A stretch of 64,000 bases of DNA from Hyphomicrobium_A sp963817485 (GCA_963817485.1 CAWFOR010000023.1:43844-107843), one strand, 5' to 3'; counted from the first letter of the stretch, positions 38,127-47,634 are shown. Numbers and translations are program-made. The notes: generated from the sequence alone by a model not told the origin.

Positions 38127-40130
38127 ATGTTCAAGGCCGTATCGACGCCGCTTCCCGACTTGAAGGACTGGAAATTCTCCGTCGACCAGTGGGGCATCGG
38201 CTGGGCCGTCTTCGACCGCGAGGGCGAGAGCCAGAACTCGCTCGGGCGGCGCCCGTTCGAGGAGTTGGGCGCGATCGTTCAGGAAGTGGAGAAGGGCGCC
38301 GCCGCCGGCACCATCCGCGGGCTCGTCATCTCGTCGGGCAAGGAGCGCGGCTTCATCGTCGGCGCCGACATCCGCGAGTTTGCGGACATCAAGTCCGAGA
38401 TGGACGTGATCGACAGGTTGCGCCCGGTGAATGCGCTGTTCGATCGCATCGAGCGGCTGCCGGTTCCGGTCGTCTGTGCCATCAACGGCTTCTGCCTTGG
38501 CGGCGGGCTCGAGCTGGCTCTCGCCTGCCACTACCGCATTGCCACCCGCGACCCCGGCACCAAGCTGGGGTTCCCCGAGGTCAAGCTCGGCATCTTCCCC
38601 GGCTTCAACGGCACGGCGCGCTCAATCCGGCAGGCAGGCGCGGCCGCCGCCATGCAGGCAATGCTGACGGCAAAGATGCTGTCGGCTTCCGCTGCGCGCG
38701 GCATCGGCCTCGTCGATGAGCTCGTCAACAGCCGCGGCGCGCTCCTGTGGGCAGCGCGCAAGGCGGTGCTGCGCAAGAAAAAGTCGAAGCCTGCCGGTTT
38801 CGCCAAGGCCATCCTTTCGATGTGGCCGGCCCGCGGCCTCATCGCCTCGCGCATGCGCCAGAAGACGAAGGAGAAGGCGCGCGAGGATCACTATCCCGCG
38901 CCCTTCCGCCTGATCGATCTTTTCGAGCGCTACGGCGGCAACGAGGAGGCGATGAAGGCCGCCGAGACGCGCGCATTCGCGCCGCTGATGATCTCGGACC
39001 AGTCGAGGAACCTGCGCCGTGTGTTCTGGCTGTCGGAGCTGTTGAAGGGCCAGGCGCCGAAGAAGTTTCCCTGGCGCCCGACCCGCGTCCACGTCATCGG
39101 CGCCGGCACCATGGGCGCCGACATCGCCGGCTGGTGCGTCGCCCGCGGCATGCAGGTGACGCTGCAGGACGTTTCGGCTCAGCAGATCGAGAAGGGCATC
39201 AAGGCGCAGGGCAAGCTGTTTGCGCGCAAGTTCAAGGCCAAGCCGCAGCGCGACGCCGCCAAAGCCCGCCTCATCGCCGATCCCAACGGCGACGGACTCG
39301 GCCGTGCCGACGTCGTGATCGAGGCGATCGTGGAGAACCTCGAGATCAAACAGAAAGTCCTGCGCGAGGTAGAGCCCAAGCTCAAGGAGGGGGCGCTGCT
39401 CGCGACCAACACGTCCTCGCTGCAGATTGAGGACATTGCCGCCGCGCTACCCGATCCGGGGCGGCTGGTCGGCCTGCACTTCTTCAATCCCGTGGCGCTG
39501 ATGCCGCTGGTCGAGGTGGTGCGCGGGGCGCAGAGCCGTGAGGACGAGGTGAAGCGTGGCGCGGCCTTCGTGGCGGCGATCGACAAGTTTCCGCTGATCA
39601 CGAAGAGCGTGCCGGGCTTTCTCGTCAACCGCGTGCTCACGCCCTACATGTTCGGCGCCATGCAGCGGCTGGAGCAGGGCGAGGACAAGGAGCGCATCGA
39701 CGAAGCGGCGCGCACGTTCGGCATGCCGATGGGGCCCATCGAGTTGGCAGATGCGGTCGGGCTCGACGTGTGCGCGCACGTGGCGAAGATCCTCAAGTTC
39801 GATTCCTCCGGCTCCAAGCTCGAGCGCCTCGTCGCGTCCGGCAAGCTCGGCAAGAAGACGGGCGAGGGGTTCTACGTGTGGAAGGACGGGAAGGCCGAGA
39901 AATCGAGCCGCACCTTCGACAAGGCGGACATGGAGCGGCTTGGCCGCGAGTTGGTGGCGCCCATGATCGACGAGGCGCAGCGGTGCCTCGATGAGCGCGT
40001 CGTCGAAAGCGCCGATCTCGTCGACGGCGGCGTGATCTTCGGCACGGGCTTTGCGCCGTTCCGCGGCGGGCCGCTGCACTACAAGGCGGCGCAGGGCGGA
40101 TCGGAGCCGGCGCGCGCGGCGGCGGAATAG
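38127..40130 (+). CDS. 3-hydroxyacyl-CoA dehydrogenase / enoyl-CoA hydratase (FadJ/FadB type)
   Basis: A 667-aa bifunctional beta-oxidation enzyme. The crotonase half (about 1-200) has the oxyanion block FIVGADIREF and the GGGLELALACHYRIA helix with the catalytic Glu; the dehydrogenase half (from ~315) has the NAD loop VIGAGTMGADIAGW, NTSSLQIEDIA, the catalytic His in LHFFNPV and a C-terminal dimerisation domain. The length is shorter than E. coli FadB (729). It follows fadE and precedes the thiolase by 53 bp, so the three form one cycle. Confidence 0.88.
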   Translation: MFKAVSTPLPDLKDWKFSVDQWGIGWAVFDREGESQNSLGRRPFEELGAIVQEVEKGAAAGTIRGLVISSGKERGFIVGADIREFADIKSEMDVIDRLRPVNALFDRIERLPVPVVCAINGFCLGGGLELALACHYRIATRDPGTKLGFPEVKLGIFPGFNGTARSIRQAGAAAAMQAMLTAKMLSASAARGIGLVDELVNSRGALLWAARKAVLRKKKSKPAGFAKAILSMWPARGLIASRMRQKTKEKAREDHYPAPFRLIDLFERYGGNEEAMKAAETRAFAPLMISDQSRNLRRVFWLSELLKGQAPKKFPWRPTRVHVIGAGTMGADIAGWCVARGMQVTLQDVSAQQIEKGIKAQGKLFARKFKAKPQRDAAKARLIADPNGDGLGRADVVIEAIVENLEIKQKVLREVEPKLKEGALLATNTSSLQIEDIAAALPDPGRLVGLHFFNPVALMPLVEVVRGAQSREDEVKRGAAFVAAIDKFPLITKSVPGFLVNRVLTPYMFGAMQRLEQGEDKERIDEAARTFGMPMGPIELADAVGLDVCAHVAKILKFDSSGSKLERLVASGKLGKKTGEGFYVWKDGKAEKSSRTFDKADMERLGRELVAPMIDEAQRCLDERVVESADLVDGGVIFGTGFAPFRGGPLHYKAAQGGSEPARAAAE

Positions 40131-40183
40131 TCATAACGGCAGGCAGCGTCGAAGGCGCGCCGGCAATAGCACGAGGAGTGAGC

Positions 40184-41488
40184 ATGCAGCGGTTCTTGCG
40201 GCGCGTGGCGGTGGTCGGCGGAGTGCGTATTCCTTTCTGCCGCTCCAACACCTTCTACGCCGACCTGTCCAATCTCGACATGATGACGGGCGCGCTCAAC
40301 GCCCTCGTCGACCGCTACAACCTCAAGGGCCAGCACATCGACGAGGTCGTCGGCGGCGCCATCGTCACGCACTCGAAGGACTTCAATCTAACGCGGGAGG
40401 CGGTGCTGGGAACGGGGCTCGCGGCGTCGACGCCCGGCATCACGCTGATGCAGGCGTGCGGCACCAGCCTGCAGGGCGCGATGGGGAGCGCGGCAAAGAT
40501 CGCTGCCGGCGAGATCGACTCCGCCATCGCCGTCGGCTCCGATACGACGTCGGACGCGCCGATCGTGGTGTCGAAGAAACTCGCGCAGCGCCTGACGAAA
40601 GCCTCGCTGCAGAAGACGACGCTCGACAAGCTGAAGGTGTTCCAGGGCTTCTCACCGGCCGAGCTGGCGCCGCAGGCGCCGTCGGTCGCCGAACCGCGTA
40701 CCGGGCTCACCATGGGCGAGCATTGCGAGCTGATGGCGCAGGTGTGGGACATCTCGCGCGCCGAGCAGGATGCGTTTGCGCTCGAAAGCCATCGCAAGGC
40801 GATGGACGCCTACCGCACCGGCTACATGGACGATCTGGTGGTGCCGTTCTCGGGTGTCTATCGCGACAACAACATCCGCGAGGATGCGACCATCGAGAAG
40901 CTCGCGACTTTGAAGACCGCGTTCGACAAGACGGACCGCGGGACGCTCACGGCGGCGAACTCGACCCCGCTCACCGACGGCGCGGCGGCCGTGCTGCTCG
41001 CCTCCGAGGAGTGGGCGGCAAAGCGCGGGCTCCCCGTGCTCGCCTACATCACCTACTCGCAGACGGCGGCCAACGATTTCGTCGGCGGCGACGGTCTCCT
41101 GATGGCGCCGACCATCGCGGTGTCGAAGATGCTCGAGCGCGCCGGGCTGAAGCTGCAGGACTTCGACTACTACGAGATCCACGAGGCGTTCGCGGCGCAG
41201 GTGCTGGCGACATTGAAGGCCTGGGAGGATCCCGTCTATTGCAAGGAGCGGCTGGGGCGCAACGAGCCGCTCGGCGCGATCGACCGCGCGAAGCTCAATG
41301 TGCACGGCTCCTCCATCGCGTTCGGGCATCCGTTCGCGGCAACGGGCGCGCGCATCCTTGCCAACCTCGCGAAGATCCTGTCGCAGAAGGGTGGCCGCGG
41401 GCTCATCTCCATCTGCACGGCGGGCGGCATGGGCGTCGCGGCAATTCTCGAGACCAAGGACGCCGCCGAGCTGCACCAGGCGGCGTGA
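40184..41488 (+). CDS. acetyl-CoA C-acyltransferase (thiolase)
   Basis: A 434-aa thiolase for the last step of beta-oxidation. The acyl-holding Cys is in LMQACGTSLQGA (near residue 90), the His in YYEIHEAFAAQ and FGHPFAATGAR, and the second Cys in SICTAGGMG. Its length and the N-terminal RRVAVVGGVRIPF suit the FadI group. The ATG at 40184 has an ACGAGGAG site 6 bp upstream, better than a GTG at 40178. It is co-directional with the FadJ-like gene and cfa. Confidence 0.85.
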   Translation: MQRFLRRVAVVGGVRIPFCRSNTFYADLSNLDMMTGALNALVDRYNLKGQHIDEVVGGAIVTHSKDFNLTREAVLGTGLAASTPGITLMQACGTSLQGAMGSAAKIAAGEIDSAIAVGSDTTSDAPIVVSKKLAQRLTKASLQKTTLDKLKVFQGFSPAELAPQAPSVAEPRTGLTMGEHCELMAQVWDISRAEQDAFALESHRKAMDAYRTGYMDDLVVPFSGVYRDNNIREDATIEKLATLKTAFDKTDRGTLTAANSTPLTDGAAAVLLASEEWAAKRGLPVLAYITYSQTAANDFVGGDGLLMAPTIAVSKMLERAGLKLQDFDYYEIHEAFAAQVLATLKAWEDPVYCKERLGRNEPLGAIDRAKLNVHGSSIAFGHPFAATGARILANLAKILSQKGGRGLISICTAGGMGVAAILETKDAAELHQAA

Positions 41489-41550
41489 CCTCTCGACAGG
41501 GGCGGGAAGGTATGCGACCCACCCGCGGACAATAGCGGTCGGCGGGCGGG

Positions 41551-42870
41551 ATGGCGAAAGACAGCAACGGCAAAGCAGCGCGGCAGCTCGAGTCGGTTCG
41601 GGGGCTCGCGTCTGAGCTCGCCGACAAGCTCGACCTCAATGCCTCCCTGCGGCTGTGGGACGGCTCGCGCGTTCCGCTGGGGGCCAATGTTACCGGCCCC
41701 TTCGAGATCAGCATCGCCGGGCCGGGCGTGATCGGCGCGCTGCTGCGACGGCCGACGCTCGACAATTTCATCCGCCACTACGTCGAGAAGGACATCGATT
41801 TCTCCGGCGGGACGCTGATCGACCTCGGCTCGCAGCTCAACCGCGGCGGGCGCTCGGTCAAGCTCAAGGGCAAGGAGGCGCTGCGCATCGCGGCGAAGCT
41901 CGCGCCGTTTCTGTTGGCGCGCGGCGACAAGGCGCACGACGACCAGGGCTTTGCCGGCGAGATCACGGGGCGCGCACGCAAGACCGCCGACAACAAGGAC
42001 TACATCCAGTTCCACTACGACTTGTCGAACGAGTTCTACGCGCTCTTCCTCGACCCGGAGATGGTCTACTCCTGCGCCTACTACACGGATTGGCAGAACG
42101 ACATCGCGCAGGCGCAGCGCGACAAGCTGGAGATGATTTGCCGCAAGCTGCGGCTCGAAGCCGGCGAGCGCTTCCTCGACATCGGCTGCGGCTGGGGCGG
42201 CCTCATCTGCCATGCCGCCAAAAATTATGGCGTCACCGCGCATGGCATCACGCTGTCGGAAGCGCAGCTCGACTATGCGCGCGAGAAGATCGAGCGGCTG
42301 GGGCTCGAAGACCGCGTGACGGTCGAGCTCAAGGACTACTCGGCGATGGAGGGCCAGTTCGACAAGATCGCCTCCATCGGCATGTACGAGCACATAGGGC
42401 TCAAGAACATCCCCGGCTACATGAGGAAGATGCAGACGCTGCTTGCGCAGGACGGCCTGTTCCTCAATCACGCGATCGCGCGGCGCGCGCCCAAGCCCGG
42501 CTGGTTCCGGCGCAAGATGCGGCCCGAGCAGCGGGCAATCGCCAAGTATATCTTCCCTGGCGGGGAGCTCGACGACATCGGGCATTCGCTCGTCGCCATG
42601 GAGCGCGCGGGCTTCGAGATCCAGGACGTGGAGGCCTGGCGCCTGCACTATGCGCGCACGTGCAAGCTGTGGTGCGAGCGCCTGACGGCGGAGCGGGAGA
42701 CGGCGATCGGCTACGTCGGCGAGGAAAAGTACCGCATCTGGGTGGCGTATTTAGCGGGCGTGTCGCTCGCGTTCTCGCGCGGCACGCTGCGCATCTTCCA
42801 GACGCTCGTTTCCAAGAACGCCAAGCGGCCGCCTGCCATTCCACCCACGCGCGCCGATCTCTACCGCTAA
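41551..42870 (+). CDS. cfa: cyclopropane-fatty-acyl-phospholipid synthase family protein
   Basis: A 439-aa SAM-dependent enzyme adding a methylene bridge across unsaturated acyl chains of membrane phospholipids. The N-terminal lipid-binding part (about 1-140) precedes YDLSNEFYALFLDPEMVYSC, a Cfa hallmark; the SAM loop is FLDIGCGWGGL, followed by GITLSEAQLDYA and SIGMYEHIG. It follows the thiolase by 62 bp in the same direction, an unusual link between membrane-lipid modification and beta-oxidation. The long-chain acyl-CoA ligase converges from the right. Confidence 0.87.
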   Translation: MAKDSNGKAARQLESVRGLASELADKLDLNASLRLWDGSRVPLGANVTGPFEISIAGPGVIGALLRRPTLDNFIRHYVEKDIDFSGGTLIDLGSQLNRGGRSVKLKGKEALRIAAKLAPFLLARGDKAHDDQGFAGEITGRARKTADNKDYIQFHYDLSNEFYALFLDPEMVYSCAYYTDWQNDIAQAQRDKLEMICRKLRLEAGERFLDIGCGWGGLICHAAKNYGVTAHGITLSEAQLDYAREKIERLGLEDRVTVELKDYSAMEGQFDKIASIGMYEHIGLKNIPGYMRKMQTLLAQDGLFLNHAIARRAPKPGWFRRKMRPEQRAIAKYIFPGGELDDIGHSLVAMERAGFEIQDVEAWRLHYARTCKLWCERLTAERETAIGYVGEEKYRIWVAYLAGVSLAFSRGTLRIFQTLVSKNAKRPPAIPPTRADLYR

Positions 42871-42878
42871 GGCACGCG

Positions 42879-44609
42879 TCAACTCTTGCGCTGGCGCGCG
42901 GCCTCCTCGGCCTTGAGCTCCTTCTTCGACAACTTGCCGATCATCGTCTTGGGCAGCTCGTCGCGGAACTCGATCTCAACCGGCATCTCGATCTTCGATA
43001 TGCGTGGCAGCAGGTGCGCAAACATGTCCTCCGTCGAGGCGTCCATCCCCGGCTTCAGCTTGACGAACGCTTTCGGCGCCTCGCCCCGCTTTGCGTCCTT
43101 GATGCCGATGACGGTCACCTCGGCGACGGCGGGGTGCTCGTAGATCGCCTCCTCGACGCGGCGCGGATAGACATTGAAGCCCGAGGAGATGATGAGGTCC
43201 TTGATGCGGTCCTCGATGAAGAGGAAGCCTTCCTCGTCCATGCGCGCGACGTCGCCCGTGCGCAGGAACTCGCCGACCATCTGCTCGGCGGTATCCTTCG
43301 GACGCTTGTAGTAGCCGAGCATCACCTGCGGACCGCTGACGCAGATCTCGCCCTTCTCGCCGACGGCGACCTCCTTGGTCGGATCGGCGAGGTCGCGCAG
43401 GGACACGGTCGTTCCGGGCAGCGGAAGTCCGATGGAGCCGGGCTTCACCGGCCCGTCGATCGGGTTTGTGGTCACGACGGGCGAGGCTTCGGACAGCCCG
43501 TAGCCCTCGACCACGGAGCAGCCGGTGATCGCCTCGAACTGCTGCTTGACCTCTAGCGGCAGCGGCGCGCCCCCGCAGAGGCAGAATTTCAGCGAGGACA
43601 GGTCGGCGCTTTTGATCCTCGGGTGGTTCATCAGCGCGTTGAACAGGGTCGGCACGCCGGGGAGCACGGTCGGGCGCGTCTTGGCGATGAGATCGAGCGC
43701 GTCATCGAGCGAGAAGCGCGGCATGATGATGATCTCCGCGCCCTTGGCGACGCCGAGGTTCATGACGACGGTCAGTGCGAAAACGTGGAAGAAGGGCAGC
43801 ACGCCGAGCACGCGCTCCTCGCCCTCGTTGAGGTCGGTCTTCCAGGCGCCGACCTGGTGCACGTTCACGTAGACGTTGGCGTGCGTCAGCATGGCGCCCT
43901 TGGGCGTGCCGGTGGTACCGCCGGTGTATTGCAGCACCGCGACGTCCCTCAGGGGATCGATCCTGATCGGAGCCGGCTTCTCGGAGCCGGCAACCACGTC
44001 CGCGTCGAGCACGATGCGATCGCGGGCGGGCGAAGTGAGCGGCCGCGCGAGGTTCTTGGACTTGAACAGCCGAAACAGCGTCGCCTTGACGGGCGGCAGC
44101 AAGGGGGCGAACGAACACACGATGGCACGCGCCAGCACGTTCGACTGCAGCAGCGCGTCGACCTTGTCGAACAGCACCTTGAGGTCGAGCGTCACCATGA
44201 TCTCGGTGTCGCTGTCCTTGACCTGCGCGGAGAGCTCGCTGACCGTGTAGAGGGGATTGTAGTTGACGATCGTTCCCCCGGCTTTGAGCACGGCGAAGAA
44301 GTAGACGATGAATGTCGGCGAGTTCGGCAGGAACAGGCCGACCTTGGTTCCCTTCTTGACGCCGAGGCGCTGCAGGCCCGCCGCCGTGCGGTCCACGAGG
44401 TGTGCGATCTCGGAGTACGTCAGCGTCTTGCCGAGGAAGTTCGTGCACACGAGGCGTCCGTGGCGGGAGGCGGTATCGTCGAGCAAGGCGTAAAGGGGGG
44501 CCACACGCAACGGCATGCGCCAGTCGACGCCGCGGGGGTAGCGGCTGAGCCATGGCAAGTCGGTCGCAGGCGCCGCATCCTGACCGGAACGGTGGCCTTT
44601 CGTCGCCAT
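42879..44609 (-). CDS. fadD: long-chain-fatty-acid-CoA ligase
   Basis: A ~576-aa ANL-family enzyme activating fatty acids to acyl-CoA through an acyl-adenylate. AMP-binding P-loop YTGGTTGTPKGAMLTH, the GYGLSEASPVVTT A5 motif, TGDVARMDEEGF (A7) and the A10 Lys in LPKTMIGKLSKKEL are present. The start is set at the ATG at 44609 with GGGAG 12 bp upstream; the frame is open to 44885 and an ATG at 44747 or 44753 would add a plausible 46-48 aa (see finding). It converges on cfa and is divergent from the ACP gene. Confidence 0.85.
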   Translation of the reverse strand: MATKGHRSGQDAAPATDLPWLSRYPRGVDWRMPLRVAPLYALLDDTASRHGRLVCTNFLGKTLTYSEIAHLVDRTAAGLQRLGVKKGTKVGLFLPNSPTFIVYFFAVLKAGGTIVNYNPLYTVSELSAQVKDSDTEIMVTLDLKVLFDKVDALLQSNVLARAIVCSFAPLLPPVKATLFRLFKSKNLARPLTSPARDRIVLDADVVAGSEKPAPIRIDPLRDVAVLQYTGGTTGTPKGAMLTHANVYVNVHQVGAWKTDLNEGEERVLGVLPFFHVFALTVVMNLGVAKGAEIIIMPRFSLDDALDLIAKTRPTVLPGVPTLFNALMNHPRIKSADLSSLKFCLCGGAPLPLEVKQQFEAITGCSVVEGYGLSEASPVVTTNPIDGPVKPGSIGLPLPGTTVSLRDLADPTKEVAVGEKGEICVSGPQVMLGYYKRPKDTAEQMVGEFLRTGDVARMDEEGFLFIEDRIKDLIISSGFNVYPRRVEEAIYEHPAVAEVTVIGIKDAKRGEAPKAFVKLKPGMDASTEDMFAHLLPRISKIEMPVEIEFRDELPKTMIGKLSKKELKAEEAARQRKS

Positions 44610-45018
44610 CTGGCGCTTCTCCCAATTGGGCTCGTTAGGCGCCGCCGAGACCCTTGGCGGAATATCCGGCCCCACGGTCATCCTGAAGCGATCGAGGGGT
44701 AACAGGACCTTGAAATCCGCCTTATTATTGAACACGTTTTTGGGGTCCATGGCCATAGTGGGCTCGCCGGGGACACTAGCCTTGCAACGGTTGTGAAGAA
44801 GTTTTCGTGTAACGTGAGAAACAGCGGACGCATTTCGGCCTCGGTATGCGTCCACCCGGCTGGCCCTCGCTTGGTTCGGGGGCAAGGCCCTGCGGCTAGA
44901 CTTGAATGACGTTTAAGGATATGTGACGCGTCAGCTTGTTGAGCTACTGGCCTTGCACTAGGTAGGAACGAAGCGACAAGGGCCTCCAGCCAGGTTTGGG
45001 CGGAGGTGGGAGAGTGAA
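44610..45018. other. 409-bp intergenic region between fadD and the ACP gene
   Basis: Divergent promoters are expected here. The left third reads in frame with FadD (an alternative N-terminus); the rest is relatively A/T-rich (about 44780-44960). No separate gene or palindrome was recognised. A GGGAG ribosome site precedes the ACP ATG. Confidence 0.4.
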
Positions 45019-45291
45019 ATGGACGACGTCGGTACCAAGATCATCGAGATCCTGAAGAAGCACATGAAAGAGCCGCGTGACGACATCTCCTTGTCGACAC
45101 CGCTCACGGATCTCAAGATCGAGTCCCTTGACCTTGCGATGATCGTTTTTGACATCGAAGATACTTTCGGCATCGAGATTCCCTATAACGCAAACGAGGA
45201 CGTCGAGGACTTCAAGACCGTCGGGTCTGTCGTCGACCGCGTTAAGGCTCTGATGGCCAAGGGTCCGGCCGCAGCAGGAGCGAAGGCGTAA
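45019..45291 (+). CDS. acyl carrier protein (non-AcpP type)
   Basis: A 90-aa acidic four-helix carrier. The phosphopantetheine Ser36 is in KIESLDLAMIVFDIED (ESL in place of the usual DSL). The C-terminal Ala/Gly tail is longer than in AcpP. It is followed 113 bp later by a ketosynthase. The same gene order is seen with NodF/NodE-type pairs and with specialised acyl chains in rhizobia, so a role in a non-housekeeping acyl product is likely but not shown. Confidence 0.85.
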   Translation: MDDVGTKIIEILKKHMKEPRDDISLSTPLTDLKIESLDLAMIVFDIEDTFGIEIPYNANEDVEDFKTVGSVVDRVKALMAKGPAAAGAKA

Positions 45292-45404
45292 AGCTCGGTC
45301 CTAAAGCGTCGGCGAGCTTCACGCGTGCGGCTCCAATCCGCCCGCAAATAAAGCTTCATCCCCGGGGCGCCGCGACGGCGCCCGCAACCGGCAGGTATTA
45401 GGCC

Positions 45405-46649
45405 ATGACAAAAGCGAACGGCCACCGCCGCGTCGTAGTGACCGGCACGGGTGTCGTTACGCCGATCGGCCTCACCGTCGACGACATGTGGACCTCGATG
45501 AAGGCCAGCAAGTGCGGGGTCACCGCGCTCGAGGGCTTTCCACTCGAAGATCTCAAGATCCTCATCGCGGCGCAGATCAAGGATTTCGATCCCAAAGCGC
45601 GCCTGAAGCACTTCCAGCGCGACAAGCTCGTCCTGCACGCCGATCGCTACTCCTGGTTCGCGGCAGCCGCCGCCGATGAGGCGGTGAAGCAGTCCGGCCT
45701 CCAGTTTCCGATCGCCGACCCCTATCGCTCGGCCTGCATCGTCGGCTCGGGCGCGGGCGGCCTCGTCACCTACGAGCAGTCCTACCGCTACCTCTTCCTC
45801 GAGGGCCGGCGCGCCACCCATCCGCTGACGCTTCTGCGCGTCATCGGTTCCTCGGCCAGCGCCCACGTCGGCATCGAGTTCGGCATCAAGGGGCCCACCT
45901 TCGCCACCTGCTCGGCCTGCTCCACCGCCACCCACGCCATCGGGATCGCGCGCGACTACATCCAGCACGGCCTCGTCGACGTGGCCATCGCCGGCGCCTC
46001 CGAGTCGGTCATCAACTACGGCACCATGAAAGCCTGGCAGGCGCTGCACGTGCTGTCGCCGGAAGGCTGCTTCCCGTTTGCGAAGAAGCGCAACGGCACC
46101 GTGCTCGGCGAGGGCGCCGGCATCATCGTGCTGGAATCGCTCGAGCACGCCAAGAAGCGCGGGGCCAATATCCTAGGCGAGCTGTGCGGCTACGGCATGT
46201 CTTCGGACGCCAAGGACATGGTCAACCCCGACATCGAAGGCCCGCAGGAGGCTATGCGCCGCGCGCTCGGCGACGCGAGCCTCGCGCCTTCCGACATCGA
46301 GTACCTCAACGCGCACGGCACCGCGACGACGATCAACGACGCCAATGAGACGCGCGCGATCAAGGCGGTGTTCGGCAACCACGCCAAGAATCTCGCGATC
46401 TCGTCGACCAAGTCGATGCACGGGCACCCGCTCGGCGCCGGCGGGGGCATCGAAGCCGCGACCTGCATCCGCGCCATCCGCGAGGGCTGGGTGCCGCCCA
46501 CCATCGGGCTCGACGAGGCCGATCCGGAGTGCGACCTCGACTACATCCCCAACGTGGGCCGCGACCTCAAGGTCAACTACGCGATGTCGAACTCCTTCGC
46601 CTTCGGCGGCCTCAACGCGGTGCTCATCTTCGGTCCACCGCCCGCCTAA
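45405..46649 (+). CDS. beta-ketoacyl-ACP synthase (FabF/NodE-like)
   Basis: A 414-aa KAS II-family condensing enzyme. VVVTGTGVVTPIG starts the thiolase fold; the nucleophile is Cys172 in TCSACSTATHAIG (SACST rather than the TACAT of FabF); the His pair is in NAHGTATTIND and KSMHGHPLGAGGG; SNSFAFGGLNAVL closes it. It shares a transcript direction with the preceding ACP and ends at a strong terminator. Housekeeping FabF is normally in the fab cluster; here the partner ACP suggests a dedicated long or modified acyl chain. Confidence 0.87.
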   Translation: MTKANGHRRVVVTGTGVVTPIGLTVDDMWTSMKASKCGVTALEGFPLEDLKILIAAQIKDFDPKARLKHFQRDKLVLHADRYSWFAAAAADEAVKQSGLQFPIADPYRSACIVGSGAGGLVTYEQSYRYLFLEGRRATHPLTLLRVIGSSASAHVGIEFGIKGPTFATCSACSTATHAIGIARDYIQHGLVDVAIAGASESVINYGTMKAWQALHVLSPEGCFPFAKKRNGTVLGEGAGIIVLESLEHAKKRGANILGELCGYGMSSDAKDMVNPDIEGPQEAMRRALGDASLAPSDIEYLNAHGTATTINDANETRAIKAVFGNHAKNLAISSTKSMHGHPLGAGGGIEAATCIRAIREGWVPPTIGLDEADPECDLDYIPNVGRDLKVNYAMSNSFAFGGLNAVLIFGPPPA

Positions 46650-46684
46650 AGGGCTGATTTCGCAAGTTATGCCGAAATGTAAGG

Positions 46685-46719
46685 ATCGGGCTGGCGGCAT
46701 GCCGGCCCGATTTCTTTTT
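46685..46719 (+). terminator. rho-independent terminator after the ketosynthase gene
   Basis: Stem ATCGGGCTGGC (46685-46695) against GCCGGCCCGAT (46701-46711), 11 bp with one G-T wobble, loop GGCAT, followed by TTTCTTTTT. It ends the ACP-ketosynthase transcript. Confidence 0.85.
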
Positions 46720-46865
46720 GCGGTTTCCGTATGATGCTTCTGCGCCTCTGCAACTCTGCTTCGCGCGTTATGCCCCACGCGGGGCTATTGCTGCCGCTTC
46801 ACCGCAATGAGAAGGTGAGGATCGGCAACGCCAGCGGCAGACCGGCGGGCCGAGGAGGGTACGCC

Positions 46866-47258
46866 ATGCGGGAGATCTTGATCCGGGCGGGGAAGGTTGC
46901 GATCCGCGCCAGGCTCCTGGAGACGCCGACCGCGGAGCGGATCTGGGCGGCGCTGCCGATCTACGCGGAGGCGCAGATGTGGGGGCATGAGGTCTATTTC
47001 CGCGCGCCCGTATCCTCCGCAGCCGAGCCCGAGGCGCGCGACGTGGTCAGCCCCGGCGAGATCGCCTTCTGGCCCGACGGCGACGCGATCGCGATCGGCT
47101 TCGGGCCGACACCGGTGTCGCGCAGCAAGGGCGAGATTCGCATGGCGAGCCCGTGCAACATCTGGGCGATGGCGCTCGACGACGTGAGCCGCCTGAAGTC
47201 GGTACACGCAGGCGAGGATATCGCCATCGTCGAGGCGAACGGGCACGCCAAGCGCTGA
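46866..47258 (+). CDS. cyclophilin-like fold protein (TM1367/DUF369 type)
   Basis: A 130-aa beta-barrel protein. AIRARLLETPTAERIWAALP, the IYAEAQMWGHEVYF strand and AFWPDGDAIAIGFGPTPVSR match the small cyclophilin-like family TM1367. Members have no proven isomerase activity. The ATG at 46866 has a GAGGAGGG site; the frame is open further upstream without support. It lies behind the terminator at 46685, so it has its own promoter. Confidence 0.72.
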   Translation: MREILIRAGKVAIRARLLETPTAERIWAALPIYAEAQMWGHEVYFRAPVSSAAEPEARDVVSPGEIAFWPDGDAIAIGFGPTPVSRSKGEIRMASPCNIWAMALDDVSRLKSVHAGEDIAIVEANGHAKR

Positions 47259-47358
47259 CGCCCTCTGGCTACGCTCGCAATCTCAATTCGGCGTGAGCCG
47301 GGAACTCTCCAGGTCGTGCGTTGGCCCGCCGCGGGGGCCATTCGCCAAGGAGAGTTAG

Positions 47359-47634
47359 ATGAGAAAGCTTATAGCGATCACCGCTGCTGCCGCAGCTCTG
47401 ACTGCGTTGGCGCCGGTCGTTACCTCGGATATCGCCGCAGCCAAGAGCAAGGCCAAGAGTACTGAAAGCGCTCCGGCGCCCAGTAAGGCCGCGGCGAACG
47501 AGGGCGCGGGTACGGGCGAGAAGGGCTCGGCCATGCCAAGCGCATCGGGCGCAGCAACCAACCAGGCCTGGGACGAGACCTACAAAACCGACAAGGCGCA
47601 GGAGCAGCAGCTCAAGGCTGGTGGCAAGTCCTAG
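47359..47634 (+). CDS. small secreted Ala/Lys/Ser-rich protein
   Basis: A 91-aa protein with a signal peptide (KLIAITAAAAALTALAPVV) followed by a low-complexity tail (AKSKAKSTESAPAPSKAAAN) and a short WDETYKTDKAQEQQL end. AAGGAG precedes the ATG, and a strong terminator follows at 47698. Family unknown; possibly envelope-associated. Confidence 0.65.
   Translation: MRKLIAITAAAAALTALAPVVTSDIAAAKSKAKSTESAPAPSKAAANEGAGTGEKGSAMPSASGAATNQAWDETYKTDKAQEQQLKAGGKS

Noticed and set aside
35750..38197. 815-aa minus-strand open frame opposite fadE
   Set aside because: The plus strand is a complete FadE with all domains; the antisense frame is Arg/Glu/Val-rich, as is common in high-G+C shadows.
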